Below are positions 1-7,392 of a DNA stretch of 64,000 nucleotides, piece by piece (the first letter of the stretch is position 1; each line of letters begins with the position of its first letter). The notes below the pieces were generated by a model. That model worked only from the letters and a program-made list of their open reading frames with translations, was not told the origin of the DNA and ran no database searches. The DNA is from Granulicella paludicola. Lineage in GTDB: Bacteria; Acidobacteriota; Terriglobia; Terriglobales; Acidobacteriaceae. The translations under genes were made by a program, and so were the position numbers. The stretch is taken from positions 272,354 through 336,353 of the forward strand of contig NZ_JAGSYC010000020.1 in assembly GCF_025685545.1 (NCBI RefSeq), read 5' to 3'.

Positions 1-1
1 A

Positions 2-682
2 GAGTTGTTTGCGGCGAATGGGGCCCAGGTCGTGGCGGTGGACCTGAACGCTGAGGCGGTGGCTGCGACGGCATCGAAGCTGGGTGGAGTCGGATTCAGC
101 TGCGATGTATCGGACGAGGCGAGTGTAGCCGAGTGCTTTGCGCAGATTGGTGGGCCGATTGATGTGCTGGTGAACTGTGCCGGCATTGCGCATGTGGGCA
201 ACCTGCGTTCGACGACTCCGGAGGATCTCGACAGGCTTTATGCTGTGAATGTGCGTGGGACATACCTGTGCATGAAGGCGGCGATTGAGCCGATGGTCGC
301 TGTGGGAAGTGGCGTGATTCTAAATCTGGCGTCGATTGCTGCGACTGCAGGTCTGACGGATCGGTTCGCGTATTCGATGACGAAGGGCGCTGTGCTGGCG
401 ATGACGCTTTCGGTGGCGAAGGATTATCTGGCTGCGGGTGTGCGGTGTAATTGCGTGTCTCCGGCGCGGGTGCATACGCCGTTCGTGGATGGCTTTGTGG
501 CGAAGAATTATCCGGGACGCGAGGCGGAGAAGCTGGCGGAGTTGGGTAAGTCGCAGCCGATTGGACGCATGGGCAAGCCGAGCGAGATTGCTGCACTGGC
601 GCTGTACCTGTGCTCGGATGAGGCTTCGTTTATCACGGGTTGCGATTATCCCATCGACGGCGGGTTCTTCAACCTGCGATAG
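2..682 (+). CDS. SDR family oxidoreductase, 5' end outside window
   Basis: Short-chain dehydrogenase/reductase using NAD(P)H. The reading frame is open to the window edge and the N-terminal GxxxGxG nucleotide loop is missing, so the gene starts upstream; the TTG at base 5 is not the real start. Visible family marks are the NAG-type motif (VNCAG, near base 170), the catalytic Ser in NLASIAA (near 325) and the YSMTK Tyr/Lys pair (near 370). The C-terminal CSDEASFITG and IDGGF segments are typical of classical SDRs. The tail resembles SDRs acting on sugar-acid or deoxy-sugar intermediates, but the substrate is inference. It lies 21 bp before the mutarotase gene on the same strand, suggesting one sugar-catabolic operon. 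Confidence 0.9.
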   Translation, partial: ELFAANGAQVVAVDLNAEAVAATASKLGGVGFSCDVSDEASVAECFAQIGGPIDVLVNCAGIAHVGNLRSTTPEDLDRLYAVNVRGTYLCMKAAIEPMVAVGSGVILNLASIAATAGLTDRFAYSMTKGAVLAMTLSVAKDYLAAGVRCNCVSPARVHTPFVDGFVAKNYPGREAEKLAELGKSQPIGRMGKPSEIAALALYLCSDEASFITGCDYPIDGGFFNLR

Positions 683-703
683 TTTCAGGCGGGAGACATT
701 ACC

Positions 704-1609
704 GTGGACATCGCAACTCTGCAATCCAGATTCAACATGCCGAAGCTGCTGACCTTCGAGGAGCAGAACGGCTTGATCCGCGCGATGGTGCATACTCCGG
801 AGGCGACGGCGACGATCTACCTGCAGGGAGCGCACCTGGCGGCGTGGGAACCTGCGGGCGAAGGACCGGTCATCTTCCTGAGCAGCAAGACGGACCTTGC
901 GCAGGGGAAGCCGATTCGTGGCGGCGTGCCGGTGGTGTTTCCGTGGTTCGCGAACGACAGCAAGAAGGACCGCATCGATGGGCATCCAGGGCCGGCGCAT
1001 GGTTTTGCGCGGGTGCAGGAGTGGTCGCTGGATAAGGTGGAGTCGCGCGGGCACGAGCTAAGGCTTGAACTCACTCTGGGGCCGACGGCGATGAGCCGGT
1101 CGATGGGGTACGACGCGTTTCTGCTGACGATGGAGTTCGTGATCGGCAAGGCGCTGACGATGTCGATGACGGTGAAGAACACCGGCGGAGCGGCTCTGAT
1201 GTTCGAGGACGCTTTCCATACGTACTACAAGATCGCTGACATTCATGAAGTGGCGGTCCGCGGGCTAGAGGCGACCTCGTTCATCGACAAGACGGATGAC
1301 TTCAAGGTGAAGCCCGCCGAGGGTAAGCCGGTGCGGTTCACCAAGAAGGAAGACCGCGTGTACAACGGAACGACTTCGGACTGCGTGATTGACGATGTGG
1401 CCGGTCGGCGGCGCATCAGGCTGCACAAGAGTGGTTCGAATACGACGGTGGTGTGGAATAACTTTGCGGCGATGCCGGACCTCGGCGAGTGGGACTGGCA
1501 CGAGTATGTGGCGGTGGAGACGGCGAATGCGGGGCGCGACGCGGTGACGCTCGCTGCAGGAGCGAGCGCCACGATGGTGGCGCATTCGACGGTGGAGAAG
1601 CTGGGTTAA
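704..1609 (+). CDS. D-hexose-6-phosphate mutarotase (aldose-1-epimerase-like)
   Basis: A 301-residue protein of the YeaD/aldose 1-epimerase beta-sandwich family, interconverting alpha and beta anomers of a hexose or hexose 6-phosphate. The segments IRGGVPVVFPWF and PAHGFARVQEW match the conserved substrate-binding region of YeaD-like proteins, and EDAFHTYYKI carries the conserved His seen in the family. The start is a GTG (gtggacatcgc) or possibly the ATG further in (MPKLLTF); the former follows gggagacatta. No signal peptide, so cytoplasmic. It follows the SDR closely and its stop overlaps the end of the convergent cupin gene by 3 bases. Exact substrate is not determinable. Confidence 0.85.
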   Translation: MDIATLQSRFNMPKLLTFEEQNGLIRAMVHTPEATATIYLQGAHLAAWEPAGEGPVIFLSSKTDLAQGKPIRGGVPVVFPWFANDSKKDRIDGHPGPAHGFARVQEWSLDKVESRGHELRLELTLGPTAMSRSMGYDAFLLTMEFVIGKALTMSMTVKNTGGAALMFEDAFHTYYKIADIHEVAVRGLEATSFIDKTDDFKVKPAEGKPVRFTKKEDRVYNGTTSDCVIDDVAGRRRIRLHKSGSNTTVVWNNFAAMPDLGEWDWHEYVAVETANAGRDAVTLAAGASATMVAHSTVEKLG

Positions 1610-1986
1610 GCTTTTGGTGCGTAGTCTTCGCGGTATGGAGTGAAGATGTCGAGGACCTCGGAGGCTTCGTGGGCGGAGGCCTGGTGCTCGACGTTGCCGA
1701 GAACGATGAAGCTTTCGCCGGCGCGGACGAGGAACTTGCCGCCAGGGTGTTCGAACTCGATGAGGCCGCTGAGGACAAAGACCATCTGCTCGTGAGGATG
1801 GCTGTGGCGGGTGCCGCTCCAGCCTTTTTCCATGCGATGCCGAACGAGCATGAGGTTTTCGGTGTAGCTCATGAGCTGGCGGCGAAGGCCGGGCTCGGGA
1901 GTGGTCATGCCTTCATCCTGCGAGGCGATGAGGGGGGTGACTTCAAGGGACATGGCGCGGGGCTCCTGGGGATGCTTCTTCGCCAT
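1606..1986 (-). CDS. Small single-domain cupin protein
   Basis: A 126-residue protein with one cupin barrel. Motif 1 is seen as WSGTRHSHPHEQMVFVLSG (two His, then Glu/Gln metal-ligand positions) and motif 2 as the GESFIVLGNVEHQA stretch. Such proteins bind a metal and are either small dioxygenases/isomerases or sugar sensors; the sequence alone does not tell. It is transcribed towards the mutarotase and away from the Gfo/Idh/MocA gene, with a 200-bp divergent intergenic region. The family is frequently encoded beside sugar-acid catabolic genes, consistent with the context. Confidence 0.8.
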   Translation of the reverse strand: MAKKHPQEPRAMSLEVTPLIASQDEGMTTPEPGLRRQLMSYTENLMLVRHRMEKGWSGTRHSHPHEQMVFVLSGLIEFEHPGGKFLVRAGESFIVLGNVEHQASAHEASEVLDIFTPYREDYAPKA

Positions 1987-2186
1987 TCTATCGGCCTGGG
2001 GTCAGGGGGCGGAATTGAGTCGTTCCCGTTTTGCTTCCAAGCCTCGAAATCCTGTTATGAGTGCCGTGAAATGCGGCTGGCGTGGGGTCCGATATGAAAT
2101 TTTAGCCGGAGTGACAACTAAATTGCTTTGAAGGGTGGCGCGATGTAGTACGAAGACCGTATTATTTCGAGCGTCAAAGGAGACTT
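1987..2186. promoter_or_regulatory. Divergent intergenic region between the cupin and Gfo/Idh/MocA genes
   Basis: Both flanking genes start here, so promoters for both must lie within it. On the plus strand a TATTAT hexamer at 2160-2165 could be a -10 box, but no convincing -35 stands 16-18 bases upstream. A strong Shine-Dalgarno (aaaggaga, 2176-2183) precedes the ATG at 2187. No clear operator palindrome is visible. Confidence 0.35.
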
Positions 2187-3521
2187 ATGATCACTCGACG
2201 TGAATTGGTACAGGGCGCTGCAGTTGGCGGGGCAGCGATGGCGATGGGATCGGCGAAGAGCTATGCGCAGATTATGGGTGCCAACGACCGTTTGAACTTC
2301 GCGGTGATCGGGTTGAACAGCCGAGCGTATGCACACCTTTCGGCGCTTAAGGCGAACAAGGCGAATGCGCGCATTTCGCATGTGGTGGATGTGGAGTCGA
2401 ACATCCTGGCGAAGTTTGCGGCGGCGACTGAAAAGGAGATGGGCGAGGCTCCAAAGACAGATCGCGACTTCCGGAATGTGCTGCAGATGAAGGATGTGGA
2501 CGCGATTACGATTGCGACTCCCGACCACTGGCATGCTCCGATGGCGATTGCAGGCGTGCAGGCAGGCAAGCATGTGTACGTGGAGAAGCCGTGCAGCCAC
2601 AACCCGGCGGAGGGTGCGCTGCTGGTGGCAGTGCAGAAGAAGTACGGCAAGCTGGTGCAGATGGGCAGCCAGCAGCGGTCTAGCCCGCACACGATCGAGA
2701 TGAAGAAGAAGATCGATGACGGGCTGATCGGCGATCCGTACTTTGGGAAGACATGGTATTCGAACACGCGTAAATCGATTGGACATGGCAAGCCTGCTCC
2801 GGTGCCGGCGACGCTGGATTGGGATCTTTGGCAGGGACCGGCCCCGCGACAGGCCTACACAGACAACGTGCAGCCGTATAACTGGCACTGGTTCCGCAAG
2901 TGGGGCACGGGCGAGACGCTGAACAATGGCACGCATGAAGTGGATGTGGCTCGTTATCTGATGGGTGTGGAGTTTCCGGAGCGCGTGACGTCTTCGGGTG
3001 GTCGCTATGCGTATAAGGATGACTGGCAGTTCTACGACACGCTGGTGACGAGCTTTACGTATCCGGAGGCGAACGGCAAGCCGGGCCGGATGATCAGCTG
3101 GGATTGCCGTTGCTGCAACGGCGAACGCTACTACGACCGCGATCGCGGTGCGGCGATCACGGGTACGACGGGGTCGGTGGTGATCGATCGCGGCGGGTAC
3201 GAGGTCTATGACCTCAAGGGCAAGAAGGTCGACTCATACAGCGTGGGCAAGGCTGCGGCTTCGGACGATTTGATGGGTCGCGATTCGATGACCGATGCTC
3301 ACTTCCGCAACTTCATTGCAGGTATTCAGAAGGGCGAGAAGCTGAACCAGCCAATCTCTTCGGGCAATGTGGCGGTGACGATGCTGCAGCTATCCAACAT
3401 CGCCTACTTTGTGAACCGCGAGTTGAAGCTGGACCAGACTGATGGCAAGATTCAGGGCGATCCCGAGGCGATGAAGCAATGGGGCCGCGAGTACGAAAAG
3501 GGCTGGGCGCCGCATCTCTAG
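2187..3521 (+). CDS. Tat-exported Gfo/Idh/MocA family oxidoreductase
   Basis: A 444-residue NAD(P)-dependent oxidoreductase of the glucose-fructose oxidoreductase/inositol dehydrogenase superfamily. The N terminus (TRRELVQGAAVGG, residues 3-15, then a hydrophobic stretch and SYAQ) is a twin-arginine signal, so the protein should be folded with cofactor and exported. The Rossmann domain (about residues 35-160) has the family EKP motif as YVEKPCSHNP; the usual GxGxxG is replaced by GLNSRA. The C-terminal domain includes the NNGTHEVDVARYL segment typical of Tat-type family members. The start is fixed by the aaaggaga ribosome site. First of four same-strand Tat-type genes. The sugar substrate is unknown. 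Confidence 0.9.
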   Translation: MITRRELVQGAAVGGAAMAMGSAKSYAQIMGANDRLNFAVIGLNSRAYAHLSALKANKANARISHVVDVESNILAKFAAATEKEMGEAPKTDRDFRNVLQMKDVDAITIATPDHWHAPMAIAGVQAGKHVYVEKPCSHNPAEGALLVAVQKKYGKLVQMGSQQRSSPHTIEMKKKIDDGLIGDPYFGKTWYSNTRKSIGHGKPAPVPATLDWDLWQGPAPRQAYTDNVQPYNWHWFRKWGTGETLNNGTHEVDVARYLMGVEFPERVTSSGGRYAYKDDWQFYDTLVTSFTYPEANGKPGRMISWDCRCCNGERYYDRDRGAAITGTTGSVVIDRGGYEVYDLKGKKVDSYSVGKAAASDDLMGRDSMTDAHFRNFIAGIQKGEKLNQPISSGNVAVTMLQLSNIAYFVNRELKLDQTDGKIQGDPEAMKQWGREYEKGWAPHL

Positions 3522-3564
3522 GAATTAGGGAAAAGGGATTAGGAAAAGTAGCGAGGAGAGTGCG

Positions 3565-4452
3565 ATGAGCTTTGGAATGGATCGGCGTGGGTTTTTGAAG
3601 GGCGGCGCTCTGGCCGCAGGCGCGGTGATGAGCGCACCGTTGGCAATGGCGCAGCTGCCGACAGAGCATCTGCCGAGCGAGACGGGGAAGCCTTTGCCGA
3701 TCAAACTTGGCTTGGCGAGCTACACGTTTCGGGAGTTCGACCGCGCGAAGATGATCGGTTGGATGAAGCAGCTTCACCTGACGGACCTGAACTGCAAGGA
3801 CGTGAAGGACCATCTGCCGATGGACCCGACGCAGGAAGATGCGGCGATCGCAGACTATAAGGCGAATGGCATCAAGCTTCATGCTGCGGGGACGCTGTAC
3901 TTCCCGAAGGATGAGGACGACGACATTCGCAGCAAGTTCGAGTACTGCAAGCGCGCGGGGATCAAGGTGATTGTGGCTGGCGATCCTGAGGCGAAGACGC
4001 TTCCGCGTATTGAGAAGTTCGTGAAGGAGTACGACATCAAGTTCGCGATCCATAACCATGGGCCGGAGGACAAGATCTGGCACTCGCCGATGGATGTGCT
4101 GAAGGTGATGAAGGGCATGGATCCGCGCATGGGTTGTTGCATTGACATAGGTCACTGCATGCGGTCGGGCACTGATGTGGTGAAGGCGATTCACGAAGTG
4201 GGACCACGACTGTTCAACCTGCATACGAAGGACCTTTCGGACTATACAACGCGCGATAGCCAGGTTGCGGTGGGCGAGGGACGGATGCCGATTCGCGAGA
4301 TCTTCGAGGCGCTGATTGCGGTGAAGTATGACGGGTATGTCGATCTGGAGTATGAGGTCCATGGCGATGATCCGATGCCGGGAGTGATTGAGAGCTTTGC
4401 GTATATGCGCGGTGTGTTGACCGGGCTGGGGTATCACGGGAATTTGCTGTAG
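3565..4452 (+). CDS. Tat-exported sugar phosphate isomerase/epimerase-like TIM barrel
   Basis: A 295-residue protein of the xylose-isomerase-like TIM barrel (AP endonuclease family 2) superfamily. Residues 6-14 (DRRGFLKGG) form a textbook twin-arginine motif, followed by a hydrophobic stretch and a PLAMAQ cleavage region. Metal-site segments of the fold are visible: GDPEAKTLP, IHNHGPED, CIDIGHCMRSG, LHTKDLSD and DLEYEVHGDDP, giving the expected Glu/Asp/His ligands. Exported relatives beside Gfo/Idh proteins have been linked to epimerisation or elimination on 3-keto sugars; that role is inferred from context. It lies 43 bp after the first oxidoreductase and 70 bp before the second, probably one operon. 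Confidence 0.87.
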   Translation: MSFGMDRRGFLKGGALAAGAVMSAPLAMAQLPTEHLPSETGKPLPIKLGLASYTFREFDRAKMIGWMKQLHLTDLNCKDVKDHLPMDPTQEDAAIADYKANGIKLHAAGTLYFPKDEDDDIRSKFEYCKRAGIKVIVAGDPEAKTLPRIEKFVKEYDIKFAIHNHGPEDKIWHSPMDVLKVMKGMDPRMGCCIDIGHCMRSGTDVVKAIHEVGPRLFNLHTKDLSDYTTRDSQVAVGEGRMPIREIFEALIAVKYDGYVDLEYEVHGDDPMPGVIESFAYMRGVLTGLGYHGNLL

Positions 4453-4475
4453 GGCTTAGGGTCGCTGGTCGACAA

Positions 4476-4500
4476 GCAGATTCCCTGCGGGAATGACAAA
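4476..4500. repeat. Short hairpin repeat (GCAGATT...GGAATGACAAA family)
   Basis: A single copy of the dispersed intergenic repeat with core ttccctgcgggaa, an inverted repeat flanked by gcaga and tgacaaa. It sits in the 70-bp gap between the TIM-barrel and second oxidoreductase genes. Further copies occur at about 20561, 33710, 33789, 34894 and in the array at 56907. Confidence 0.75.
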
Positions 4501-4522
4501 CCGAGAGATTTGAGGCAAGCAA

Positions 4523-5710
4523 ATGTTTGAGCTGGATCGGCGGATGTTTTTGCGTGGAGTGGGAGCGGCAGGGCTGGTTTCACTAGCCGGTGAGGCCGGA
4601 GCGATTGGGCCGAATGGCTCGCATATCGTGCATGAGGTTGTGGCTGCGGAACAGGAAGAGAAGCCGCAATATTCGGTGAAGTTTGCGGTGTGCGGCATGA
4701 GCCACGACCACATCTACGGCATGATCGAGGCCGTGAGGAGTGGAGGCGGTGTGCTGGTTGCGGCTTGGGCGGGTGAGCCCGACAAGCTGGCGAACTTTAA
4801 GAAGCGTTTTCCGGATGTGAAGATTGCTGCGACGCAGGACGAGATCATCAACGATAAGTCGATCCAGTTGGTGCTGAGCTCACAGATCGCGAACGAACGC
4901 GCGCCGCTGGGTATTCGCGTGATGAAGAGCGGCAAGGATTTCCTGAGCGACAAACCAGGCATTACAGACCTGGAGCAGCTGGCGGCGGTACGTAAGACGG
5001 TTGCGGAGACGAAACGGATCTACGCGATCATGTACAGCGAACTGCTGGAGGTGAAGGCGGCCGTGAAAGCGCTGGAGCTGGTGCAAGCTGGAGCGATCGG
5101 CAGGGTGATCCAGACGATCAACATCGCGCCGCACCAGATTGTGCAGGGCGGCGGTGGCGATGCGGGTGGCAGCGGCGGACGACCGGCGTGGTTCTGGAAC
5201 CCCGAGCAGGCAGGCGGGATCCTGACGGATATCGGATCGCACCAGGTGTACCAGTTCCTGCGGTTTACGGGCTCTACCGAGGCGGAGGTGGCTGAGTCGC
5301 AGGTGTCGAACATCAACCATCCACAGCATCCGACGTTTATGGACTTTGGCGACATGGTGTTGCGCGGTAATAAGGGATTTGGGTATGTCCGGCTGGACTG
5401 GTTTACGCCACACGGGCTCGGAACATGGGGCGATGGGCGTCTGTTCGTACTGGGCACGGAGGGGTACATCGAAGTGCGCAAGTACACGAACGTGGCCGTG
5501 AGCAAGCAGGGCAACAACCTGTTCATCGTGGACCAAAAGGAGTCGCGGTATATTGACTGCAATAATGTGGCTCTACCGTTCGGGCGACAGTTTGTTGCGG
5601 ACATCGTGAACCGCACGCATACGGCACAGGACCAGACGGAGTGCTTGCTGGCGGCGGAGCTGGTGGTGCGTGCGCAAAAGGATGCGAAGAGGGTGAAGCT
5701 CTCTGCGTAA
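4523..5710 (+). CDS. Second Tat-type Gfo/Idh/MocA family oxidoreductase
   Basis: A 395-residue paralogue-like member of the Gfo/Idh/MocA superfamily, clearly divergent from the first. Residues 5-12 (DRRMFLRG) and the following hydrophobic run form a twin-arginine signal. The nucleotide-binding loop is CGMSHDH rather than GxGxxG, and the EKP motif appears as SDKPG, so cofactor binding or catalysis may differ. The C-terminal domain has GGILTDIGSHQVYQFLRF, equivalent to the catalytic-domain GxxxDxGxHxxD helix with the final Asp replaced. The gene follows gaggcaagcaaATG. It lies between the TIM-barrel gene and the sulfatase on the same strand. Function in sugar oxidation is inferred. Confidence 0.87.
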   Translation: MFELDRRMFLRGVGAAGLVSLAGEAGAIGPNGSHIVHEVVAAEQEEKPQYSVKFAVCGMSHDHIYGMIEAVRSGGGVLVAAWAGEPDKLANFKKRFPDVKIAATQDEIINDKSIQLVLSSQIANERAPLGIRVMKSGKDFLSDKPGITDLEQLAAVRKTVAETKRIYAIMYSELLEVKAAVKALELVQAGAIGRVIQTINIAPHQIVQGGGGDAGGSGGRPAWFWNPEQAGGILTDIGSHQVYQFLRFTGSTEAEVAESQVSNINHPQHPTFMDFGDMVLRGNKGFGYVRLDWFTPHGLGTWGDGRLFVLGTEGYIEVRKYTNVAVSKQGNNLFIVDQKESRYIDCNNVALPFGRQFVADIVNRTHTAQDQTECLLAAELVVRAQKDAKRVKLSA

Positions 5711-5747
5711 AGTTGCTGCGCGATAATAACGTCACGAGGGTTTCTTT

Positions 5748-7187
5748 GTGAGCGTGAATCGACGGAAGTTCATTTTTGGCTCTGCGGCTGCTTCGGCAGC
5801 CGCAGTTGCGCATGCGGCTGTGGCGACGTCTGCGATGGGTGAAGCGCCGGCGAAGAAGAAGCAGCCGAACATCATTTTGTATCTGGCGGACCAGTGGCGG
5901 TGGGACTTCCTCGGCACCGGCAATGCGAGTGTGCATACGCCGAACCTGGATGCGCTGGCAAAGCGTGGGAAGAATTTTACGCAGACGGTATGCAATCAAC
6001 CGGTGTGCGGGCCTTCTCGTTCGGTGCTGATGACGAGCCGGTATGCGACGGAGACGGGCGTGTGGCATAACGGTGTCGGGCTGAACAAGAGTCTGCCGAC
6101 GCTGGCAGGTGAGCTGCGTAAGGCGGGGTACACGTCGAACCTGATCGGCAAGTGGCATCTGGCGATTGAGGCCGAGAAGGATGGCGGTGGGCCGGGGTTT
6201 GTGAAGCTCGAGGACCGCGGCGGCTTCGACGATCTATGGGAGGGCGCAAATGCGCTGGAGCATACCTCGCATCCGTATGAGGGCACGATCTGGGACCGCG
6301 ATGGTAAAGAGATTACGTATAAGGACCAGTACCGTGTGGATTTTCTGACGGACCGTGCGGAGCGGTTTCTGCGGCAGAAGCAGGAGAAGCCGTTCTTCCT
6401 GTTTATCTCGCAGCTGGAGCCACATCAGCAGAATGATATGGGTTCGCCGATCGCTCCAAAGGGAGCTGCGGCGCGGTTTTTGAATGCGAAGGTGCCGGAT
6501 GATCTGAAGGCGCTACCGGGGACGTGGCAGGCGCAGCTGCCGGATTACTACGGCTGCATCGAGGCGATCGATCAGTCGGTGGGGCGGGTGCTGAAGGTGC
6601 TCGAGGAAGAGAAGCTGGCGGAGGACACGATCTTCGTGTTCTTGAGCGACCACGGCTGCCACTTTATGACACGGAATAAGGAGTACAAGCGGAGCACGCA
6701 CAACAGCTCGATTCGCGTGCCGCTGATTGTGGATGGGCCCGGGTTCCGGGGCACGCAGCAGGTGCCGGAGCTGATGGGGTTGATTGATGTGGCTCCGACG
6801 CTGCTGGAGGCTGCGGGTGTGCCGGTGCCGACCTCGTGGAAGGGGCACAGCGTGATGCCTCTGCTGAATGATGCGAAGGCCCGAGAGAGCTGGCCGAACG
6901 TGCAGTTTATTCAAATCAGCGAATCAATGACGGGGCGGGCGATTCGCACGCCGGAGTGGACGTACTGCGTGGTGGATAACACCGGAAATACGAAGGAAGC
7001 CGCTGCAGCGGTGTATCACGAGTACCAGATGTACGATCAGCGGGCCGATCCGAATGAGCTCGTGAATCTGGCGGGGCGCGAGGAGTATCGCGCGAAGGCT
7101 CGGGAGCTTAGGGAGCAACTAAAGAAGATGATCGTGGCGGCAGGGGAGCCGGAGCCGGAGATCGTCGAGGCGAAGCTGTATCCCTAG
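5748..7187 (+). CDS. Tat-exported sulfatase (type I, Cys-type)
   Basis: A 479-residue arylsulfatase-family hydrolase of sulfate esters. The GTG start gives NRRKFIFGS at residues 4-12, a twin-arginine signal followed by an alanine-rich hydrophobic stretch. Cys87-Gly-Pro-Ser-Arg91 is the C/S-x-P-x-R site that a formylglycine-generating enzyme must convert; the following TSRYATETG matches the second half of the signature. Metal-site segments are LADQWRWD near the N terminus and FLSDHGCH near residue 300. No formylglycine-generating enzyme gene is present in the window. It is the last of the four Tat-type genes, suggesting that the substrate of the cluster is a sulfated sugar or glycoside. Confidence 0.92.
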   Translation: MSVNRRKFIFGSAAASAAAVAHAAVATSAMGEAPAKKKQPNIILYLADQWRWDFLGTGNASVHTPNLDALAKRGKNFTQTVCNQPVCGPSRSVLMTSRYATETGVWHNGVGLNKSLPTLAGELRKAGYTSNLIGKWHLAIEAEKDGGGPGFVKLEDRGGFDDLWEGANALEHTSHPYEGTIWDRDGKEITYKDQYRVDFLTDRAERFLRQKQEKPFFLFISQLEPHQQNDMGSPIAPKGAAARFLNAKVPDDLKALPGTWQAQLPDYYGCIEAIDQSVGRVLKVLEEEKLAEDTIFVFLSDHGCHFMTRNKEYKRSTHNSSIRVPLIVDGPGFRGTQQVPELMGLIDVAPTLLEAAGVPVPTSWKGHSVMPLLNDAKARESWPNVQFIQISESMTGRAIRTPEWTYCVVDNTGNTKEAAAAVYHEYQMYDQRADPNELVNLAGREEYRAKARELREQLKKMIVAAGEPEPEIVEAKLYP

Positions 7188-7220
7188 AAAGGGGAATAGA
7201 AAAGGTGGGCGCATAAAAGT

Positions 7221-7247
7221 GTCCCTCTCCTTAGCGGGGAGAGGGAC
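7221..7247. terminator. Hairpin after the sulfatase gene
   Basis: A perfect 10-bp stem (7221-7230 with 7238-7247, gtccctctcc/ggagagggac) with a 7-base loop, 33 bp after the sulfatase stop. It is not followed by a T-run, so termination efficiency is uncertain, but its position between two operons fits a transcription end. Confidence 0.55.
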
Positions 7248-7392
7248 ATTGGAGGTCTAGCGATAACTTTGTGCTGGACTAGAGCACTCTTTGACTTTAG
7301 AGGGGATGTTGTTTGAGGGCATCCATCGAAAGGTTGAATTTGGGACGTTCGGTTGGCGCAGAGTGGGGTCTCGCGACGATACTGGACGAACG

